Assembly: GCA_964511025.1 (NCBI GenBank)
Contig: CAZEDK010000019.1
Location: forward strand, 1-32,715
Length of the DNA stretch: 32,715 nt
Reading direction: 5' to 3'
Origin: CAZEDK01 sp964511025
Lineage (GTDB): Bacteria > Patescibacteriota > Gracilibacteria > UBA1369 > GWF2-33-10
This document shows, piece after piece, positions 14,450 to 21,270 of this stretch. Below the pieces are notes generated by a model. It made no database searches. It was not told where the DNA came from and worked only from the letters and a program-made list of their open reading frames with translations. The position numbers and the translations under genes are program-made. Each line of letters begins with the position of its first letter. Position 1 is the stretch's first letter.

Positions 14450-15231
14450 ATTCGCTTTTTGTTTATAAACAAGATCAAAATTACAGAGCCTATAATCATA
14501 AAGAACGATAATATTTGTCCTTCTGTTAATACGTTAAAGATGTATCCAATCTGAGAATCAGGCTCACGAAAAAATTCTATAAAAGAACGAAAAATTCCAT
14601 AAAATAGAAGGAAAGAAGCGCTTATTATACCGGTACTTTTATAGAATTTTCTTATAATAGTTAAGATGATAAATAATATTAAACCTTCAAGCAAAGCTTC
14701 AAGTAATTGAGTAGGATAGCGACAATTTGCTAAATCTGTTGGAAAATTTATGCAAAATTTGGATGCGATTTTTCCATATAATTCTCCATTTATAAAATTT
14801 CCAATCCTTCCAAAAAATAGTCCCAGCGGAGCTACAGATGTGACAAGATCAGTAATTTTCAAAAAATTAATTCTATGCTTTCTTGAAAAATATAGAATCA
14901 TTAGAGTCGCGCCAATCAGACCACCATGAAAAGACATCCCTCCATGCCAAATAGCAAAAATTTCCAGAGGATTTTTCACATAAAAACTCAGATTATAAAA
15001 TAATATATATCCAAGCCTTCCACCTATCATTATTCCCATTACTATACAAAATAACAAAAACTCTTTTTGGTCAGCATTGATATGCAAACTTTTTCCTAGT
15101 TTTGATTTCTGTATCCATAGATATCCTAATGAAAAAGCTAATATATACATAATGCCATACCAATGAATCGCTAATGGACCTATTTGTAGCAATACCGGAT
15201 CTATAATATACCAATTATTCATAAAATTCAT
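14446..15231 (-). CDS. lgt: Prolipoprotein diacylglyceryl transferase
   Basis: Lgt attaches diacylglycerol to the lipobox cysteine of prolipoproteins in the inner membrane. The signature GRIGNFINGELYGK (about residues 135-150) contains the essential Arg and Asn. HWYGIMYILAF near the N-terminus, GGMSFHGGLIG near residue 90 and FREPDSQIGY near the C-terminus also match. About seven hydrophobic segments are present and the length is a normal 261 aa. The ATG at 15231 or at 15222 could be used. Its substrates probably include the lipoproteins at 21271 and 26753 and possibly the M28 peptidase. It is convergent with the RGG protein gene, overlapping by 4 nt. Confidence 0.96.
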   Translation of the reverse strand: MNFMNNWYIIDPVLLQIGPLAIHWYGIMYILAFSLGYLWIQKSKLGKSLHINADQKEFLLFCIVMGIMIGGRLGYILFYNLSFYVKNPLEIFAIWHGGMSFHGGLIGATLMILYFSRKHRINFLKITDLVTSVAPLGLFFGRIGNFINGELYGKIASKFCINFPTDLANCRYPTQLLEALLEGLILFIILTIIRKFYKSTGIISASFLLFYGIFRSFIEFFREPDSQIGYIFNVLTEGQILSFFMIIGSVILILFINKKRI

Positions 15232-15289
15232 TTTATATAATCTAATTTATAGCAAAATCTTTAACTCTGTGTCTAATATTTCAAAAAAT

Positions 15290-15353
15290 TTGACTCAATG
15301 TATACAAACTAGTATACTTTGTATATCAAATACAAAAGATAGATACAAAGTAT
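15290..15353 (+). promoter_or_regulatory. Promoter and operator of the second Fic gene
   Basis: TTGACT (15290-15295), 17 nt, TATACT (15313-15318). ATACTTTGTAT (15314-15324) overlaps the -10 box, and its reverse complement ATACAAAGTAT (15343-15353) overlaps the start codon. GTATACAAA just upstream, at 15300-15308, pairs with TTTGTATAT. Repression by the Fic protein's own C-terminal helix-turn-helix domain is plausible. Confidence 0.65.
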
Positions 15354-16503
15354 GGAAATAATAGAAATAGGCAGAAATATCCAGCAAAAAGAAGGCTTTA
15401 AGGCTTTTATTCCGAATCCTTTCCCTCCAAAAGGTGGATTTAACTTTAACTCAAAAATACTAAAAAAGAACGATCAAGCCACAAGATTGGTTGGAAAGCT
15501 TGATGGAATTACGAAACTTTTGCCAGACGCTGATTTTTTTTTATTAATGTATTTACGAAAAGATGCATCATCATCAAGCCAGATTGAAGGTACTAGAGCT
15601 ACAATGATTGATGCCATTGAGGCGGAAGCAAAAATTAACGCTAATATTCCTGAAGATGTTGATGATATCTTACACTATATTAAAGCTCTTAATTATGGAA
15701 TTAATCGAGTTAAAACTGATAATTTTCCGATAAGCCTGAGATTTCTTCGAGAACTTCATGGTAAATTGATGGATCAACAAGCTAGAGCAAGTCATTTTTC
15801 AGACCCGGGGGAGTTTCGCAAGAGTCAAAATTGGATAGGTGGTACTCGTCCAGACAATGCACAATTTGTTCCTCCACCTGTAAATGCAATGCAGAATTCT
15901 TTAGCCGATCTGGAAAAGTTTTTACATGCTGATGATGCTAATTTGACGCTTATTAAGGCAGGACTTATTCATGCTCAATTTGAAACAATCCACCCTTTTC
16001 TTGATGGCAATGGACGAACAGGAAGAATGTTGATAACTTTTTATTTGTGGAAAGAAGGTTTTTTGGAAAAGCCGGTTTTATTTTTATCATCTTTTTTTAA
16101 AAAGCATCAAAAACTTTATTATGAAAAACTTTTTGGATATCATAACGCACAAATAACTGACTGGCTTGATTTTTTTCTTGATGGCGTTATAGAAATAGCC
16201 AATGAAAGTATATATACGGTTGAATTAATTACACAATTACGTGAAAAAGATAGGCAAGAAATACAAAAACTTGGAACTCGTGCATCGCAGGGTGCAACAA
16301 TGATTTTGCTCAAACTTTATACGCAACCTATTTTAAATGTCTCTACAATGCAAAAATGGACAGGATTTACAAGGGCTGGAGCACAAAGAGTGATTGATCG
16401 TTTTATTAATATAGGAATTCTTGTTGCAAAAAATCAGGACAAAAAATATGATCAATCGTATGTATATAAAAAATATTTAGATATTTTTGCTCATTCATTT
16501 TAA
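15352..16503 (+). CDS. Fic/DOC family protein with N-terminal Fic_N region
   Basis: This is a second, distinct Fic enzyme (383 aa). The active loop HPFLDGNGRTGR has its catalytic His at residue 214. The inhibitory motif SSQIEG (residues 75-80) precedes the core, so activity should be autoinhibited (class II). Upstream of the core, PNPFPPKGGF and LVGKLDGITKLLPD match the Fic_N region of larger Fic proteins. The C-terminus (LLKLYTQPILNVSTMQKWTG..RAGAQRVIDRF) is a winged helix-turn-helix. The palindromic operator over its promoter and start suggests self-regulation. No antitoxin-like gene is adjacent. AMP transfer is the family's usual reaction; the target is unknown. Confidence 0.92.
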   Translation: MEIIEIGRNIQQKEGFKAFIPNPFPPKGGFNFNSKILKKNDQATRLVGKLDGITKLLPDADFFLLMYLRKDASSSSQIEGTRATMIDAIEAEAKINANIPEDVDDILHYIKALNYGINRVKTDNFPISLRFLRELHGKLMDQQARASHFSDPGEFRKSQNWIGGTRPDNAQFVPPPVNAMQNSLADLEKFLHADDANLTLIKAGLIHAQFETIHPFLDGNGRTGRMLITFYLWKEGFLEKPVLFLSSFFKKHQKLYYEKLFGYHNAQITDWLDFFLDGVIEIANESIYTVELITQLREKDRQEIQKLGTRASQGATMILLKLYTQPILNVSTMQKWTGFTRAGAQRVIDRFINIGILVAKNQDKKYDQSYVYKKYLDIFAHSF

Positions 16504-16510
16504 AAAAAAA

Positions 16511-16573
16511 TTGACATAATAAAAATTAAGCTGTAATTTGCAACCTAAACTATGTAATTTACAACCTAAACTA
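16511..16573 (+). promoter_or_regulatory. Promoter with 21-bp tandem repeat for the M28 gene
   Basis: A perfect TTGACA (16511-16516), 17 nt, TAATTT (16534-16539). Two tandem 21-bp copies (16532-16552 and 16553-16573) begin TGTAATTT and end CAACCTAAACTA, with one mismatch. A 21-bp period places both on the same face of the helix, as in operators with two sites. Confidence 0.55.
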
Positions 16574-16582
16574 TTTAAAAAA

Positions 16583-17647
16583 ATGGAAAAGTTAATAACA
16601 GATGAAAGGAAGATACGAGTGTTGACTGGTATTCTGGCTTCATGTGCTTTCGTAAACATAACTGTCAGGGCATGTTCAAAAGATGTCAGGTTATCTTCAG
16701 GAGCTGTATTATCTCAAGATCAAAATCCAGAAACAAAAGGAATGGAGTCGCCGGAAATAGAATATTATATGGATATTTTAGCTGGAGACAACACAGAAGG
16801 CAGAGTTGTATGTACAAATGGCTGTGAGCAAGCAATGCTAGAATTAGCAGGGTTCTTAGAACTTAATGAAGTCATGCCTTTTGGTGAGTCTTATGAGTAT
16901 ACATTTCTCGCTGATGTGTTAAAATTAGAGCAGACATGTGTTGCAACGAATGTGGCAGGTTATGTTCCTGGCAAATCGTCCAAATTTGACAACAGTCCAA
17001 TAATAGTTGGTGCTCATTATGATGGAGTCTCCCCACCACCGCGGCTTCGCAATCACCATTTGTCTCCAACAGTCAATGCCGCAAATGATAATGCTAGTGG
17101 AGTCATAGCAGTTATGAGCATGGCTCAATATTTTGCTCAGCATCCAACTCAACGACCAATGATTTTTGTATTGTTTTCTGCTGAAGAATATGACTACTTA
17201 GGCTCAGAAGAGTTTGTCAATGCGTTAAGTCAACGAAATATCATACCTTATATTATGTTAAATTTTGAAATGATTGGAAGACCAATGAATTTCAAGGATG
17301 AACGCTATAGTACTTTCACCATAACAGGAGAAGATCTATCGAATATTGATGATGTTTTAGAGCGCATTGTTGGTACTGGAGGAGGGTTTGAATGTGCAAT
17401 ACCTGAAATACAAGAAAATCATCTATATGAAAGATCGGATAATTGGGCATTCTATAGCGGTTTCCATATACCAACCGCAACAATTACAGCTGCTCCAAGA
17501 GATAATGATGATCCATGTTATCATAATGCTTGTGATAAACCTTCAAATTTAGATTTTGGTCATATAGAATGGATATCTACTGTAGCAATAGACTTCTTAG
17601 AACAGGTAGGCAATAACCAGATCCAAATAGAATTGTCAAAGCAATAA
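16583..17647 (+). CDS. M28 family zinc aminopeptidase, exported
   Basis: This is probably an exported exopeptidase. The M28 core shows the two-zinc site in order: H145 and D147 (GAHYDGVS), D169 (NDNASGV), the catalytic pair E201/E202 (FSAEEYDYLGSEEF), E229 in LNFEMIGR, where the family usually has Asp, and H314 (CYHNACD). SDNWAFYSGFHIPTATITA is the expected substrate-side motif. I chose the ATG at 16583 (354 aa); a TTG at 16538 would lie inside the promoter repeats. Residues 13-21 (VLTGILASC) resemble a short signal with a lipobox-like LASC, so it may be a lipoprotein. The hydrophobic stretch is short, which makes this uncertain. Confidence 0.85.
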   Translation: MEKLITDERKIRVLTGILASCAFVNITVRACSKDVRLSSGAVLSQDQNPETKGMESPEIEYYMDILAGDNTEGRVVCTNGCEQAMLELAGFLELNEVMPFGESYEYTFLADVLKLEQTCVATNVAGYVPGKSSKFDNSPIIVGAHYDGVSPPPRLRNHHLSPTVNAANDNASGVIAVMSMAQYFAQHPTQRPMIFVLFSAEEYDYLGSEEFVNALSQRNIIPYIMLNFEMIGRPMNFKDERYSTFTITGEDLSNIDDVLERIVGTGGGFECAIPEIQENHLYERSDNWAFYSGFHIPTATITAAPRDNDDPCYHNACDKPSNLDFGHIEWISTVAIDFLEQVGNNQIQIELSKQ

Positions 17648-17657
17648 AATATATTAG

Positions 17658-17686
17658 TTGATACTTTAGCGCTTAATCAATATACT
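17658..17686 (+). promoter_or_regulatory. Promoter of csoR-mnmA
   Basis: TTGATA (17658-17663), 17 nt, TATACT (17681-17686), about 28 nt before the csoR ATG at 17715. An ATG AAA TGA mini-frame (17710-17718) immediately precedes and overlaps this start. Confidence 0.6.
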
Positions 17687-17714
17687 TATACTGAGTATTC
17701 TTTAAATTTATGAA

Positions 17715-17990
17715 ATGATAGATGAACACAAAAACAAAGTTCTTGGACGCTTAAAACGAGCAAGGGGGCAAATAGATGGTATTATCAAAATGATAGAAGG
17801 TGGAAAATATTGTGGCGATGTTTTGCAACAAATACTTGCGCTTCAGGGCGCAATCAAAGGAGCCGTACCTGTGATTCTAGAAAGTCATTTGCATACATGT
17901 GGTGAAAAAAACTTGTCATCAAAGGATCCGATAAAAAAAGAAAAATTCATCAAAGAAATAATAAAAATTTGTGATTTATCTATTAGATGA
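17715..17990 (+). CDS. CsoR/FrmR-family metal-responsive repressor
   Basis: This 91-aa all-helical regulator of the DUF156 family contains VLGRLKRARGQIDGIIKMIE, the DNA-binding helix pair. C33 (YCGDVLQQ), H58 and C62 (SHLHTC) form the Cys-His-Cys triad of copper sensors of the CsoR type, so Cu(I) is the likely ligand. No copper exporter gene is visible in the window. The gene overlaps mnmA by 4 nt (ATGA), so the two are translated from one message. That makes a tRNA thiolation enzyme subject to a metal- or sulfur-sensing repressor, which is unusual. A persulfide sensor (CstR type) is an alternative, though CstR normally lacks the His. Confidence 0.88.
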   Translation: MIDEHKNKVLGRLKRARGQIDGIIKMIEGGKYCGDVLQQILALQGAIKGAVPVILESHLHTCGEKNLSSKDPIKKEKFIKEIIKICDLSIR

Positions 17991-19084
17991 AAGTAGCAAT
18001 TCTTTTATCGGGAGGCGTAGATAGTAGTGTCGCGCTAGCTTTACTCAAAGAGGCTGGACATGAAGTAAAAGCTTTTTATCTCAAAATATGGCTTGAAGAT
18101 GAACTGACATATTTAACTAATTGTCCGTGGGAAGAAGATTTGAAATATGTTGAAGCTGTTTGTAAACAATTCAATGTTGAACTTGAAATAGTGCCAATGC
18201 AAAAGCAATATCATGATAACATTGTAAGCTATACATTGAACGAAATAAAACATGGAAGGACACCAAATCCAGATGTGATGTGCAATAATCAAATCAAATT
18301 TGGAGCTTTTTTGGATCAGTTGGAACTTAAAAATTCACAGTTTGGAGTTTTGGATAAAATAGCTAGCGGACATTATGCTCAAATTTTTGAAGAAAATGGG
18401 ATTTTTTATTTAAAAAAAACGCCAGACCCAATCAAAGATCAAACTTATTTTTTGTGCCGATTATCGCAAACGCAACTTTCCAAATTAATTTTTCCAATTG
18501 GACATCTTAAAAAAGAAGAGGTTAGACAGTTGGCAGAAACATTTGATTTGCCAAATAAAAACAGAAAAGATAGCCAAGGACTTTGTTTTTTGGGTAAGTT
18601 TGAATTTAGAGATTTTTTGAAACATCATTTAGGAAAAAAAAAAGGAGATTTTATAGAATTTGAAACAAATAAAAAAATTGCAGATCATAATGGCTACTGG
18701 TTCTATACGATAGGACAACGAAAAGGTCTCAATTTATCAGGAGGACCTTGGTACGTAGTCAAAAAAGATATTGGAAAAAATATTATCTATATTTCGAAGT
18801 CTTATCATGAAGAAGATAAAAAAAGAAATGAATTTTTTGCAAAAGAGATGAATTGGTTTGAAGGACATTTGCCGAAAAAAAAAGATTTACAAGTCAAACT
18901 TAGACATGGAGAAGGAATTTATGACTGTAAAATTGAAGAAAAAGACGATTTAATTCATGTAAAACTTAAGCAAAATGATCAAGGAATAGCAGCAGGACAA
19001 TTTGCAGTATTTTACTTGCCAAAAAGAAAAGCAAATGATGATGAAATTTGTTTGGGGTCTGGGGTGATTTGTTCAGGAGCCTAA
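17987..19084 (+). CDS. mnmA: tRNA 2-thiouridylase MnmA
   Basis: MnmA makes 2-thiouridine at position 34 of tRNA-Lys, tRNA-Glu and tRNA-Gln. The N-terminal PP-loop LLSGGVDSSVAL (residues 7-18) binds ATP. Catalytic Cys C99 is in NPDVMCNNQIKFG and C200 in KDSQGLCFLGK, matching the two redox cysteines of E. coli MnmA. GHYAQI and YTIGQRKGL are also family signatures. The length (365 aa) is normal. Translation is coupled to csoR by the 4-nt overlap. The stop codon overlaps the end of ribE on the other strand. The sulfur donor (IscS/TusE route) is not visible here. Confidence 0.96.
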   Translation: MKVAILLSGGVDSSVALALLKEAGHEVKAFYLKIWLEDELTYLTNCPWEEDLKYVEAVCKQFNVELEIVPMQKQYHDNIVSYTLNEIKHGRTPNPDVMCNNQIKFGAFLDQLELKNSQFGVLDKIASGHYAQIFEENGIFYLKKTPDPIKDQTYFLCRLSQTQLSKLIFPIGHLKKEEVRQLAETFDLPNKNRKDSQGLCFLGKFEFRDFLKHHLGKKKGDFIEFETNKKIADHNGYWFYTIGQRKGLNLSGGPWYVVKKDIGKNIIYISKSYHEEDKKRNEFFAKEMNWFEGHLPKKKDLQVKLRHGEGIYDCKIEEKDDLIHVKLKQNDQGIAAGQFAVFYLPKRKANDDEICLGSGVICSGA

Positions 19085-19665
19085 AGATTGCTCAAAAGAT
19101 ACCTAGCAATCATATCTACCTCAATATTTACTTTCTTGTTTTTTTGCAAATTTCCTAAATTAGTATGATTGAGAGTAAATGGTATTAGAGATATTTCAAA
19201 ACTTTTTTTCTTTACTTTTGAAATTGTCAAACTAACTCCATTGACAGTGACAGAACCTTTGTGAACTATGAATTTTGATAAAGCGGATGGTTTGTTGATC
19301 GTTAAAATCCCCCCAACCCCCTTTATCAAGGGGGCTTGAATGATTTTTGCAGTACAGTCAACGTGCCCAAGCACAAAATGGCCGTCCAAAGTATCTCCAA
19401 CTTTTAATGACCCTTCTAAGTTTACAGGATCTCCAATTTTCAAATCACCCAAATTAGTACAGTTGAGCGTTTCAGGTATTGATTCCACTTCAAACCAATC
19501 CGGACCAAGTTTTGTAATGGTTTGACATACTCCATTTACCGATATTGAATCACCAAGTTTCTTGTTTATTAGAATCTCTTCTGCTTTTATAATTATTTGC
19601 AAATTGTTTTTATTTTTTTTGATATCAAAAATTTCTCCGATTTCTTGTATAATGCCTGTAAACAT
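19081..19665 (-). CDS. ribE: Riboflavin synthase alpha chain
   Basis: This enzyme dismutates two molecules of 6,7-dimethyl-8-ribityllumazine into riboflavin. The N-terminal MFTGIIQEIG is the family start. Two lumazine-binding domains follow in tandem: GDSISVNGVCQTI with FEVESIPETLNCTNL, then KGSVTVNGVSLTIS with FEISLIPFTLNHTNL. The 194-aa length is normal for a one-chain, two-domain synthase. Residues 110-122 (QAPLIKGVGGILT) are encoded by a palindromic repeat also found in lepA. No other rib genes and no FMN riboswitch-like leader are visible. A lone ribE is odd in a reduced genome; partners may lie elsewhere. Confidence 0.95.
   Translation of the reverse strand: MFTGIIQEIGEIFDIKKNKNNLQIIIKAEEILINKKLGDSISVNGVCQTITKLGPDWFEVESIPETLNCTNLGDLKIGDPVNLEGSLKVGDTLDGHFVLGHVDCTAKIIQAPLIKGVGGILTINKPSALSKFIVHKGSVTVNGVSLTISKVKKKSFEISLIPFTLNHTNLGNLQKNKKVNIEVDMIARYLLSNL
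19308..19336 (-). repeat. Palindromic repeat element within ribE
   Basis: On the minus strand the core CCCCCTTGATAAAGGGGG is followed by TTGGGGGGAT. It is the same element as in lepA (3048-3079). Here it is read one base out of phase relative to lepA, giving APLIKGVGGIL instead of SPLDKGGVVDL. The reading frame stays open in both. Confidence 0.85.
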
Positions 19666-19845
19666 TTATTAAATTTTGAATATTTAATGTTAGCATTACA
19701 TAAAATAGCAATTTAGTAAATTACATTTTTATAAATTTTACCATTTTTTTAAGTTCCTTGAAGGAATTTTGAAAAATCATCTTGTAATTTATTTTTGTTT
19801 AAACTCGAAGCGCTTTCGAAATTTTATAAATAATAATTTCAATTT

Positions 19846-20193
19846 ATGCGTACATTTAATCAGGTTATACTTCGCGGACTGGTTTCGGACATTCCTATGG
19901 TTAGGAACACAACAACAGACAAAAAAGTTGCTAATTTTGTGCTAATGACTTTTCGTACTGTTCTAGAAGACGGCAAAGAAACAGCTAAGGCTGATTTTCA
20001 CAAAATTACAGCATGGCAGTCGCTTGCTGATATTGCTGAAAAATTTCTAAAAAAGAATTCTCATATTGAAATACTTGGAGAACTTCAAAACGACAATTAC
20101 AAAGATAAAGAAGGCAAGATTCAATATACAAATAAAATTAATGCGGAAAGAATAGACTTGCTTGATGAAAAAGAAAAAGAAACTAAAAAATAG
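19846..20193 (+). CDS. ssb: Single-stranded DNA-binding protein
   Basis: The OB-fold protein coats single-stranded DNA during replication and repair. The start MRTFNQVILRGLVSDIP and DFHKITAWQSLADIAEKFLKK (residues 50-70) match SSB, as does IEILGELQND. At 115 aa it ends soon after the OB fold (RIDLLDEKEKETKK). It lacks both the Gly-rich linker and the acidic DDDIPF-type tip that recruits partner proteins in most bacterial SSBs. It may be a second, specialised SSB. It stands alone between ribE and a glycosyltransferase gene. Confidence 0.9.
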   Translation: MRTFNQVILRGLVSDIPMVRNTTTDKKVANFVLMTFRTVLEDGKETAKADFHKITAWQSLADIAEKFLKKNSHIEILGELQNDNYKDKEGKIQYTNKINAERIDLLDEKEKETKK

Positions 20194-20245
20194 CATTGTA
20201 AAACTCAGAGTTGTCTTTTAGTTTTATCAAATTTGATTTAAAATT

Positions 20246-21202
20246 ATGGCAACTCTGAGCAATTTCACAATGAATATCAAAATTTCAGTTATTATACCTA
20301 CTTACAACAGGTCTGATATTTTACTCAAAACATTAGACGCATTAAATAGACAAAAATTTTTAACAGATAATTTCGAAATAATAATCATCAATGATGGAAG
20401 CTCTGACGATACTGAGAACAAAGTCACAAAATATTTGAAAATTAATAAAGATCTTAATGCAAAATATTTAAAACAAAAAAATTCCGGACAAGGGATTGCT
20501 AGAAATAATGGTATTGCTCACTGCAAAGGCGATATTATTGTGTTTATAGGCGATGATATTATTGTTTCTGAGAATTTTCTTACTGAACACCTCAAATTTC
20601 ATCAGAAATATAAATCAGGAAATGATGCCGTTTTGGGATTTATTGATTGGCATCCTGAAATTCAAATAACAAATTTTATGAAATGGCTTACTAATGGCTC
20701 TTCAATATTTGGCAAATTTGGTGGGCATCAGTTCGCCTATGAAAAACTGAATGGTAAAGATATTGCAGATTTTAATTTTTTCTATACATCAAATATTTCT
20801 ATCAAACGTGAAATAATAGAAAAAAAAGAAGATCAATTTGATTGTGATTTTGGAACTTATGGATGGGAAGATATAGAACTTGGCTACAGATTGCAAAAAA
20901 AATATGGACTAAAACTACATTACAACCCAAATGCAATTGCTTTTCATTATCATTACCTTGATGAAAAATCTTTAAAACAACGTATGCAATCTATAGGTCA
21001 GTCAGCTCATATCATCCACAACAAACATCCTGAACTCAAAAAAATTCCTTCAAAATTAAAACAATTGATTTTTTTAATTTTAGGCTCTTTACCTTCGCTT
21101 GCTTTGATTTGGTTGATGAAAAATATTTCAAAAAAATATACAACATTATGGTTTTATGCACTTTCAAAAAGATATTTTATGCAGGGACTTAGAAAATTCT
21201 AA
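20246..21202 (+). CDS. Family 2 glycosyltransferase
   Basis: This GT-A fold enzyme transfers sugar from a nucleotide donor. ISVIIPTYNRSD is the N-terminal strand, IIINDGSSDDTE the nucleotide-binding segment, and FIGDDIIVSENFL supplies the DXD-like metal site. FDCDFGTYGWEDIELGYRLQ contains the catalytic ED motif of many GT2 enzymes. A C-terminal hydrophobic segment (LIFLILGSLPSLALIWLM) can associate with membrane. The ATG at 20246 gives 318 aa; the ATG at 20270 (MNIKISVIIP) fits the family start better and is a good alternative. With the O-antigen-ligase-like gene downstream, it suggests surface glycan synthesis. Heptamer repeats begin at its stop codon. Confidence 0.9.
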   Translation: MATLSNFTMNIKISVIIPTYNRSDILLKTLDALNRQKFLTDNFEIIIINDGSSDDTENKVTKYLKINKDLNAKYLKQKNSGQGIARNNGIAHCKGDIIVFIGDDIIVSENFLTEHLKFHQKYKSGNDAVLGFIDWHPEIQITNFMKWLTNGSSIFGKFGGHQFAYEKLNGKDIADFNFFYTSNISIKREIIEKKEDQFDCDFGTYGWEDIELGYRLQKKYGLKLHYNPNAIAFHYHYLDEKSLKQRMQSIGQSAHIIHNKHPELKKIPSKLKQLIFLILGSLPSLALIWLMKNISKKYTTLWFYALSKRYFMQGLRKF

Positions 21203-21229
21203 ATTTTGAATTTTGAATTTAGAATTGCT
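21195..21229. repeat. Heptamer tandem repeat after the glycosyltransferase gene
   Basis: AATTCTA, AATTTTG twice, AATTTAG and AATTGCT run with a 7-bp period. The block is also nearly palindromic (ATTCTAAATT opposite AATTTAGAAT). It overlaps the stop codon at 21200-21202. Confidence 0.75.
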
Positions 21230-21270
21230 ATCATTAGATTTGAGTTTAAAAAAATTAAAAATTATAAAAA

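Noticed and set aside
16538..16582. TTG start giving a 15-residue longer M28 peptidase
   Set aside because: The added part is encoded by the promoter-proximal 21-bp repeats, and the ATG at 16583 places the hydrophobic segment near the N-terminus.
19666..19845. FMN riboswitch upstream of ribE
   Set aside because: The minus-strand leader is A/T-rich and shows none of the conserved RFN element segments.
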